From NCBI RefSeq assembly GCF_034653355.1, contig NZ_JAYEER010000004.1:496001-560000 (forward strand): a DNA stretch of 64,000 nucleotides, read 5' to 3'. The notes beneath the pieces were generated by a model. The model was given only the letters and a program-made list of their open reading frames with translations, had not been told where the DNA came from and ran no database searches. A program made the translations under genes and the position numbers. Positions 58,934-64,000 of the stretch are shown here, piece after piece. How positions within the stretch are numbered: the stretch's first letter is position 1; each line of letters starts with the position of its first letter. Source of the stretch: Nitrospirillum sp034653355 (GTDB lineage: Bacteria; Pseudomonadota; Alphaproteobacteria; Azospirillales; Azospirillaceae).

Positions 58934-58960
58934 GAAACGTAACTTTGACTATTACGATTC
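58934..58960. promoter_or_regulatory. Palindromic operator between TrxR-like and Rrf2 genes
   Basis: GAAACGTAA (58934-58942) and TTACGATTC (58952-58960) are inverted repeats with 8 of 9 matching pairs around a 9-base centre. It lies between the divergent promoters, where an Rrf2 dimer could control both genes. Confidence 0.6.
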
Positions 58961-59051
58961 TGCCCGGCCAGTCAAGGGCATGAAACTGTGACAGTTGCGA
59001 ATAGGGCCGACGGTCGTTAGGCTGGGCCGTCACCAGGAAAGGTCAGGGGTT

Positions 59052-59531
59052 TTGAGCAGGGATTCACGTCTGGCGCGCATGGCGCATGTCCTGGTCCACA
59101 TGGCCTACCACGACGGGGCGGCCACGTCGGACACCATCGCGCGCATGCTGAACACCAACCCGGTGGTGGTGCGCCGGACCATGGCGGGCCTGCGCGACCG
59201 GGGCTATGTCACGTCGGGAAAGGGGCCGCGCGGCGGCTGGCGCTTGACACGGCCCTTGGAGGATTTGACCCTGCTGGACGTGCACCAGGCGCTGGAGACG
59301 GCGTCAGTCTTCACCATCGGCCCCACCGCCGACCATGCGGAATGCCCGGTGGAGCATCTGGCCAATCGGGCCATCGCGGGCGCCATGGCCCAGGCCAGCG
59401 CCGCGCTGGAAGCGGCGCTGGCGCGGGTGCGCCTGTCCGACATCCTGGCGGAAGGGCAGGCGCTGCGGGTGGCGATGGACCAGGGCCGCCCCCATCGGTG
59501 CCCCGACACCGCCGTGGTTGAGGCTCAGTAA
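59052..59531 (+). CDS. Rrf2-family transcriptional regulator
   Basis: 159 aa with a TTG start (preceded by CAGGGG). N-terminal winged helix: SRDSRLARMAHVLVHMAYHDGAATSDTIARMLNTNPVVVRRTMAGLRDRGYV, wing GKGPRGGWRLTRP, then DLTLLDVHQALE. C-terminal dimer helix with a single Cys (HAECPVEHLANRAIAGA) rather than the IscR three-Cys cluster set, so it is not an Fe-S IscR. Members of this subgroup sense thiol or oxidant stress. It is divergent from the TrxR-like gene and its end overlaps the next gene's end by 7 bases. Confidence 0.87.
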   Translation: MSRDSRLARMAHVLVHMAYHDGAATSDTIARMLNTNPVVVRRTMAGLRDRGYVTSGKGPRGGWRLTRPLEDLTLLDVHQALETASVFTIGPTADHAECPVEHLANRAIAGAMAQASAALEAALARVRLSDILAEGQALRVAMDQGRPHRCPDTAVVEAQ

Positions 59532-60682
59532 GCCGCCACCGGCCCCCGGCGGCGCAGGTGGCTGACCAGGCCGCCCAGGCCCATCAGCAGGAGGCCGAAC
59601 TTCACCAGCCCGCCCACGAAGGGGATCAGCTGCAGCACCGCCAGAATCAGCACCACCAGGGCGTAGCGGCGGATGCGGTCGCCCGGGCTGACCGGCGGGC
59701 CGCGGCGCTGCGTCACCATGTCGGCCAGGGCGAAGCCGGCCAGCGGCATGGCCACCATCAGCGCCAGGATGTAGGCGAAGCCCAGCACCAGGGCCACGGG
59801 GATGCCGATGATGGTGATCAGGAAGACCAGGGAGACCAGCGGCACACCGACCAGCAGCACCAGGCCCTTGACCGCCGCCGGGCCGGGGTCGCCGGCGATC
59901 CCGGCGGCCACGTTGGTCACGGCGCCCGGGAACAGGATGTAGAGCACGGCGCCCACCAGCAGCATGCCAACGCCGAAGCTGATCATGCCGATGCCGCCGA
60001 ACCAGGGCATCCAGATGTGCCAGCCGCTGTGGTGGTGGCCCCGGTTGTCGGTGTCGCCGTCCTCGTCGGCCTCCTCATGGTGGCGGCGATGGCGTTCCAT
60101 GCCGTCGCCCTTGTATTGCACCTTGCCCTCGATATGGGCGCCCGCCGGCACCTCCAGGGCATGGCCGCCGCTGAAGGTGACGTCGCCCATGATGTGGGCG
60201 CCCGGCTGCAGGATCAGCTTGCCCGACGTGGCGTCGATGTCGCCCATGACGGTGCCGGCCACGGTCAGCTCACCGCCCTTGACCGCCACGTCGCCCGCCA
60301 CCGTGCCGTTCAGCGTTACCTCGCCGCCCAGCAGGGTGGCGTCGCCGGACACGACGGACCCCTTCTGCATGTCGATGGAGCCCGCCACCAGCACCACGTC
60401 GCCGCCCACCTGGCCCGACAGGGTGGTGCTGCCCGACACCACCACCAGGCTGTCGGCCACCGTGCCGCTGATCGTGGCGGTGGAGCTGATCAGGATGGCG
60501 CTGCCGGCCACCGTGCTGTTGAGCTGGACGTTGCGCCCCAAGGCGATGACGGTATCATCGGCCGTCTGATCGACGGTGATGTTGCGCCCCGTGTACCAAG
60601 CGGCGTCGGCCGGAGCCGGCGTTACCGCCGTCAACCCGGCCAGCAAGACGGCGGCCAGCGCCGCCCGAATTCCCCGCACCAT
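59525..60682 (-). CDS. Exported polymer-forming (bactofilin-like) repeat protein with membrane anchor
   Basis: 385 aa. A signal peptide (LAAVLLAGLTAVTPAPADAA), then residues about 35-190 of regular beta-helix turns such as GSAILISSTATISGTVADSLVVVSGSTTLSGQVGGDVVLVAGSIDMQKGSVVSGDATLLGGEVTLNG, abbreviated; these repeat every 16-18 residues. A His/Asp-rich stretch (ERHRRHHEEADEDGDTDNRGHHHSG, abbreviated) follows, then four to five membrane segments (ISFGVGMLLVGAVLYILF and others). The repeats resemble bactofilins, but here they lie outside the cytoplasm by signal prediction. Function unknown. Confidence 0.75.
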   Translation of the reverse strand: MVRGIRAALAAVLLAGLTAVTPAPADAAWYTGRNITVDQTADDTVIALGRNVQLNSTVAGSAILISSTATISGTVADSLVVVSGSTTLSGQVGGDVVLVAGSIDMQKGSVVSGDATLLGGEVTLNGTVAGDVAVKGGELTVAGTVMGDIDATSGKLILQPGAHIMGDVTFSGGHALEVPAGAHIEGKVQYKGDGMERHRRHHEEADEDGDTDNRGHHHSGWHIWMPWFGGIGMISFGVGMLLVGAVLYILFPGAVTNVAAGIAGDPGPAAVKGLVLLVGVPLVSLVFLITIIGIPVALVLGFAYILALMVAMPLAGFALADMVTQRRGPPVSPGDRIRRYALVVLILAVLQLIPFVGGLVKFGLLLMGLGGLVSHLRRRGPVAAY

Positions 60683-60845
60683 GATATCCCCGCGTTGACT
60701 CAAATCCCTTCGCTCGCGCGACGGGCCTTCTCCCGCGGCCACTTTCCCTGGAACCGCGCCCAGGGGCAAGGGCCGCCCGCGCGGGCGGGCAAGGGGCCAT
60801 TATGACGGGGTGATGACGGAAGCCGGCGCCGGGGGGACACAAAAA

Positions 60846-62009
60846 TCACCGCGCCGTCAGCAGCCCGCTGCCTTCCTCCGCCAAGGGGCGGTCGCCGGCG
60901 ATGCTGGTGATGATGGCGCCGGCGGCGGTGTAGCGCTGTTCCGCCCGGGCCCAGACGATGCCGGGGGTGCGGGCGCGGGCGGGGTGGCGGGTGCCGGTGA
61001 CGGGATCCACCACTTCGGCCACCGTCTGGCCCACGGTGACGGTGTCGCCCAGGGCCACGGTGTAGAGTACCGCGCCGGCCGCGGGTGCCCGCACCCGGTC
61101 CACCCCGGCCAGGGGCGTCGCCTGGCAGGCGGGGGCGGGCAGGACGCCCGCGTCGCCGGCCAGAAGGCCGCGCCGGGTCAGGACGCGCACCAGCGCGTCG
61201 GCGTCGGCGGCGGCCAGGGCATCGTCCACGTCGCGGCGGCCGCGCAGCTCGATGGTGGTGGCCAGGCAGGCGGCGGGCAGGGGCGGCACCGTGCCCGACA
61301 GGCCGGCGGTCAGGCGGTTGCGCAGGCGCCACCACAGGCCGGAACAGGCCTCGTCGAACGGGTTGCCGCCCGACTCCAGCGCCAGGAACACGGCGCGGCA
61401 GCCCAGTTCCGCCATCACGTCGCCGGCGTCGGGCCAGGATTCGGTGCCGGTATAGGCGTGGACCAGGGCTTCGCTGTCGCAATGCAGGTCCAGCACCAGG
61501 TCGGCGTCGATGGCCAGGCCCATCAGGATCTTGCGCAGGCTGTCGGCCTCGGTCGCCGTCTCCCACGCCGCGATGGCGGCCAGGGCGGCGCGGCGCACCA
61601 GCGCGACGTTGGCGGCGGCGTCAGGGCCCAGGCGGCCCAGCACCGCGTCGGCCACGGGGGCGGCCAGGTCGGGGAAATCGCGGTTGAAGTTGACGCCGCT
61701 GCTGAGGGCGAAGCGGCCGATGGCCGTGCCCAGCACCGCTTGCGACAGGCCGATGGGGTTGGCGTAGGGCACCAGGACGATGTCGCCCCGCACGCGGCCT
61801 TCCGCGTCCGCCGCCTTGAGGCGGGCCAGCAGGTGCTGGGCCACCAGCAGCCCGGGGATCTCGTCGGCGTGCAGGGCCGCCTGGATGTAGGCTTTGGGGC
61901 GCGGGGCGCCCGCGTCGACGGTTGCCGGGCCGAAGCGATGGACCATCACGACGCGGTGGGTGCCGGGAAAACCATGGTCCAGGGTGATCTCTTCGGTGGT
62001 CAGCGGCAT
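60846..62009 (-). CDS. Succinylglutamate desuccinylase/aspartoacylase family protein
   Basis: 387 aa. M14-like zinc carboxypeptidase fold. The first zinc ligands are in AALHADEIPGLLVAQHLLARL (H-x2-E) and the third His in DLVLDLHCDSEAL. FALSSGVNFNRDFPDL gives the Arg/Asn site. The C-terminal 80 residues form a beta-barrel with VRAPAAGAVLYTVALGDTVTVGQTVAEVVDPVTG. The family removes acyl groups from amino acids. The natural substrate is not clear; not a canonical AstE because no ast genes are near. It follows the XRE gene after a terminator. Confidence 0.87.
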   Translation of the reverse strand: MPLTTEEITLDHGFPGTHRVVMVHRFGPATVDAGAPRPKAYIQAALHADEIPGLLVAQHLLARLKAADAEGRVRGDIVLVPYANPIGLSQAVLGTAIGRFALSSGVNFNRDFPDLAAPVADAVLGRLGPDAAANVALVRRAALAAIAAWETATEADSLRKILMGLAIDADLVLDLHCDSEALVHAYTGTESWPDAGDVMAELGCRAVFLALESGGNPFDEACSGLWWRLRNRLTAGLSGTVPPLPAACLATTIELRGRRDVDDALAAADADALVRVLTRRGLLAGDAGVLPAPACQATPLAGVDRVRAPAAGAVLYTVALGDTVTVGQTVAEVVDPVTGTRHPARARTPGIVWARAEQRYTAAGAIITSIAGDRPLAEEGSGLLTAR

Positions 62010-62041
62010 TCCGGCATCCGCAGGGGTGGGGGCCCAAAAGG

Positions 62042-62072
62042 CGACCGCCGGATGGGGGCCATCCGGCGGTCG
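62042..62072 (-). terminator. Intrinsic terminator of the XRE regulator gene
   Basis: A perfect 14-bp stem (62042-62055 with 62059-62072), with TTTT following on the minus strand (62036-62039 complement). It lies between the XRE stop and the aspartoacylase-like start. Confidence 0.75.
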
Positions 62073-62107
62073 GCACTATACCTGAAAGAACGTGACGCTT
62101 TCAGGCT

Positions 62108-62572
62108 TTAGGCGTCCTCGGCTTCCCGAACGTCGCCGCCCAGGGCTTTCAGCAGATCGAAGGCGCGGCGGCGGATGGCGCCGTCCGGCACCCGATAGTA
62201 GGCGCGCACCAGCTCCAGCGTTTCACGCCGGGCCATGGTCTCGCCTTCCTCGCTGCCCAGCGCGATGCGCGTGGCCTGTTCGGTGGCCGGCAGGTCTTCG
62301 AAGAAGTACCCGACGGGCACGCCCAGCACCTGGGAAAGGTTGAACAGCCGGCTGGCGCTGATGCGGTTCATGCCCCGCTCGTACTTTTGCAGCTGCTGGA
62401 ACGTGATGCCCACGGCCTCACCCAGGATTTCCTGGCTCAGACCCAGCAAAGTACGGCGCAAGCGCAAGCGATTGCCGACATGGATATCGATAGGATTGGG
62501 ACCCTCGCCACGCTTGGAAAGTGAGTACGCGGACGCAAGGGCACCGGTCACAGAGCTCTTTTGAGCACCCAT
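62108..62572 (-). CDS. XRE-family transcriptional regulator
   Basis: 154 aa. A 28-residue lead, then an HTH_3 domain at about 30-90: HVGNRLRLRRTLLGLSQEILGEAVGITFQQLQKYERGMNRISASRLFNLSQVLGVPVGYFFE. The tail has ETLELVRAYYRVPDGAIRRRAFDLLKAL, shared with alphaproteobacterial regulators such as PraR or PhrR, which repress biofilm and quorum genes in rhizobia. Role here unproved. A pair of perfect inverted 10-mers lies in the upstream region, which could be its own operator. Confidence 0.87.
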   Translation of the reverse strand: MGAQKSSVTGALASAYSLSKRGEGPNPIDIHVGNRLRLRRTLLGLSQEILGEAVGITFQQLQKYERGMNRISASRLFNLSQVLGVPVGYFFEDLPATEQATRIALGSEEGETMARRETLELVRAYYRVPDGAIRRRAFDLLKALGGDVREAEDA

Positions 62573-62592
62573 TTGTATTGACCTCGATTTAA

Positions 62593-62661
62593 CAACTGCC
62601 GCCCCTCATTTATCGCAGAATCGTCCCCGGCAAAAGGATTTATCTGAGGATGCGGCAGTTG
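62593..62661. promoter_or_regulatory. Widely spaced perfect inverted repeat upstream of the XRE gene
   Basis: CAACTGCCGC (62593-62602) and GCGGCAGTTG (62652-62661) are exact inverse complements 49 bases apart, in an unusually A/T-rich 170-base interval. They could be two operator half-sites bound by a looping regulator, or a long-range stem in the leader RNA. Confidence 0.45.
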
Positions 62662-62740
62662 AGGCCAATGCATGACAAATTTGTAATCGTTATTGTTGGT
62701 TAACGCGCCATTTGCCCACTGAATTGGCAATGATTTGCGG

Positions 62741-63619
62741 TCAACCCCCGCGTGTGCGTCCATCCAGGGTCAACAGGGGCGCATAAAGCTCCGGCCGCCG
62801 ATCGCGGAACACCCCCCAGGAGGAGCGGATCCGCGCGATTTCGTCCAAGTCGAAGGTGGCGGTCAGCACCGTCTCCTCCTCGCGATTCGCCTCCGCCACC
62901 TTCTCGCCCTTGGGCCCGGCGATGAAGGAGGAACCGTAGAAGGTGATGGCGCGGTCGTCGTCCGGTTCGGTGCCCACGCGGTTGCTGGCCACCAGCGGCA
63001 CCAGGTTGGCGCCGGCGTGGCCCTGCATCACCCGCTGCCAGTGGTCGCGGCTGTCCAGGGTGGGGTCCTGCGGCTCCGACCCGATGGCGGTGGGGTAGAA
63101 CAGGATCTCCGCGCCCTGCAGGGCCATGACGCGCGCGGCTTCCGGGAACCACTGGTCCCAGCAGATGGCCGTGCCGATGGTGGCGTAGCGGGTCTTGTAG
63201 ACCTGGAAGCCGGTGTCGCCGGGGCTGAAGTAGAATTTCTCCTGATAGCCGGGGCCATCGGGGATGTGGCTCTTGCGGTAGATGCCCAGGATGCCGCCGT
63301 CGGCGTCGATCATGGCCAGGGAATTGAAGTACGCGTTGCCCGCCCGCTCGAAAAAGCTGGTGGGCAGGACGACCCGCAGCTCCCGCGCCAGGGCCGTGAA
63401 GCGTGTCAGCACGGGATGGCCCTCCGCCGGGGCGGCGTGGGCGAAGTGCGCGGCCTTCTGGTTGATGCAGAAGTAGGGCGTCTCAAACAGTTCCTGCGGC
63501 AGGATGATCTGGGCGCCTTCGGCCGCGGCGCGGCGCACCAGCGCCTCCACCCGGTCGATGTTGCCCTCCTTGTTCCAGTCGCACCACGTCTGGGTGGCCG
63601 CCACCGTCACCTGTCGCAT
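62741..63619 (-). CDS. aguB: N-carbamoylputrescine amidase
   Basis: 292 aa. Nitrilase-superfamily fold with the catalytic triad Glu (ILPQELFETPYFC), Lys (IYRKSHIPDGPGYQEKFYF) and Cys (IGTAICWDQWFPEAAR). FYFSPGDTGFQV and DHWQRVMQGHAGANLVPLVASNRVG are typical of AguB, which turns N-carbamoylputrescine into putrescine in arginine catabolism. aguA, its usual partner, is not in the window but could be just upstream beyond the pentapeptide gene. ATG 63619 matches the family start. Confidence 0.92.
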   Translation of the reverse strand: MRQVTVAATQTWCDWNKEGNIDRVEALVRRAAAEGAQIILPQELFETPYFCINQKAAHFAHAAPAEGHPVLTRFTALARELRVVLPTSFFERAGNAYFNSLAMIDADGGILGIYRKSHIPDGPGYQEKFYFSPGDTGFQVYKTRYATIGTAICWDQWFPEAARVMALQGAEILFYPTAIGSEPQDPTLDSRDHWQRVMQGHAGANLVPLVASNRVGTEPDDDRAITFYGSSFIAGPKGEKVAEANREEETVLTATFDLDEIARIRSSWGVFRDRRPELYAPLLTLDGRTRGG

Positions 63620-63832
63620 CCCACTTCCTCCCTCAGCAGCCGATCCTGAACCGGGCCCATCATAACCGTCTTCGTGACAGGCACTAGCGCGCCGTCGCGC
63701 CATAGATGGTGCGGGATTGACCTGGTTCCAGCGTATGGCCAATTCGCAGACGGGGCGCATGGTCGGCGGGGCGGGGGCCGGGCGCCGCGACGATCGGCCC
63801 CGCCCTTCCCGGACTACCGGGATAGGGTGGGC

Positions 63833-64000
63833 TTATTCGTCGTCGTCGTCGATCTGGGCGGGCATGGCGGCGCCGTCCAGGATGGCGCCTTCCAGCAGGG
63901 CGCCGCGCAGATTGGCGTCGATCAGGTTGGCGCCCGACAGATCGGCGCCACGCAGATCGGCGCCCGACAGGTTGGCACTGCGCAGGTTGGCGCGCTGCAG
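63833..64000 (-). CDS. Pentapeptide-repeat protein, C-terminal fragment
   Basis: The last 55 codons are inside the window, the start beyond base 64000. Tandem pentapeptides of the A(N/D)LxG type (LQRANLRSANLSGADLRGAD, SGANLIDANLRGALLEGA) form the usual right-handed beta-helix. The tail ends in a four-Asp run (DDDDE). Such proteins can mimic DNA or act as structural modules; a role cannot be inferred from the fragment. Confidence 0.85.
   Translation of the reverse strand: MQRANLRSANLSGADLRGADLSGANLIDANLRGALLEGAILDGAAMPAQIDDDDE

Noticed and set aside
1..64000. CRISPR arrays, insertion sequences, prophage, tRNA or rRNA genes
   Set aside because: No regularly spaced direct repeats, transposase or phage motifs, or tRNA/rRNA features were seen by eye; a dedicated search could still find a short one.

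Overview
The window is high-GC chromosomal DNA with no rRNA, tRNA, prophage, insertion sequence or CRISPR array that I could recognise. Gene content points to an alphaproteobacterium, most likely Rhodospirillales and perhaps Azospirillaceae-like. The evidence is an F0-only ATP synthase operon atpI-atpB-atpE-atpF'-atpF, a GapR (DUF2312) / DUF1244 / N-formylglutamate amidohydrolase cluster, a minCDE operon, an AmiC-type amidase, and one match to the alphaproteobacterial LexA operator GTTC-N7-GTTC. The lineage is inferred from family content, not from an alignment.

Layout. 0-9 kb: DnaJ fragment, glycine-zipper lipoprotein, pdxH and a CDF metal exporter, a frameshifted MBL hydrolase, an SLC13/ArsB-type permease, panC, a DUF6134 protein, then a Zur-like repressor with a His-rich COG0523 GTPase. 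9-20 kb: DUF6622 membrane protein, LytTR membrane regulator, ketopantoate-reductase-like enzyme, periplasmic helical-repeat and BON-domain proteins, amidase, yajQ, a hybrid histidine kinase, dipeptide epimerase and an FG-GAP protein. 20-27 kb: nrdA and nrdB with an EF-hand lipoprotein gene between them, then a TPR-glycosyltransferase fusion. 27-33 kb: small secreted protein, mntH-type transporter, panB, a HEAT-like protein behind a LexA box, and minCDE. 33-39 kb: a non-coding stretch with a candidate sRNA, phoH, Sco1/PCu(A)C copper chaperones and the F0 operon. 39-48 kb: oligoendopeptidase F, a Rieske oxygenase, LysR and DODA-type dioxygenase group, gapR, DUF1244, N-formylglutamate amidohydrolase, GNAT and alpha/beta hydrolase. 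48-56 kb: flavin oxidoreductase, photolyase, PdeM phosphoesterase, an AraC/carboxymuconolactone-decarboxylase divergent pair and the ligase-associated DEXH helicase. 56-64 kb: MTA/SAH nucleosidase, psuG, a TrxR-like oxidoreductase facing an Rrf2 regulator, a polymer-forming membrane protein, an aspartoacylase-like enzyme, a XRE regulator, aguB and a pentapeptide-repeat fragment.

Themes. Pantothenate synthesis is scattered over panC, panB and a panE-like gene. Zinc/metal handling is grouped at 7-9 kb, with an Nramp transporter at 27 kb. DNA replication and repair functions recur: nrdAB with DnaA-like boxes before nrdA, photolyase, PdeM plus DEXH helicase, and the LexA-box HEAT protein, which also carries a QMDLF sliding-clamp-binding-like peptide. 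That last gene is the best candidate here for an undescribed DNA-damage-response factor.

Quality note. Four otherwise well-conserved genes (MBL hydrolase, EF-hand lipoprotein, minC, photolyase) each carry a single frameshift. For the photolyase the break lies in a six-base homopolymer, so residual sequencing or assembly indels should be considered before calling any of them pseudogenes.
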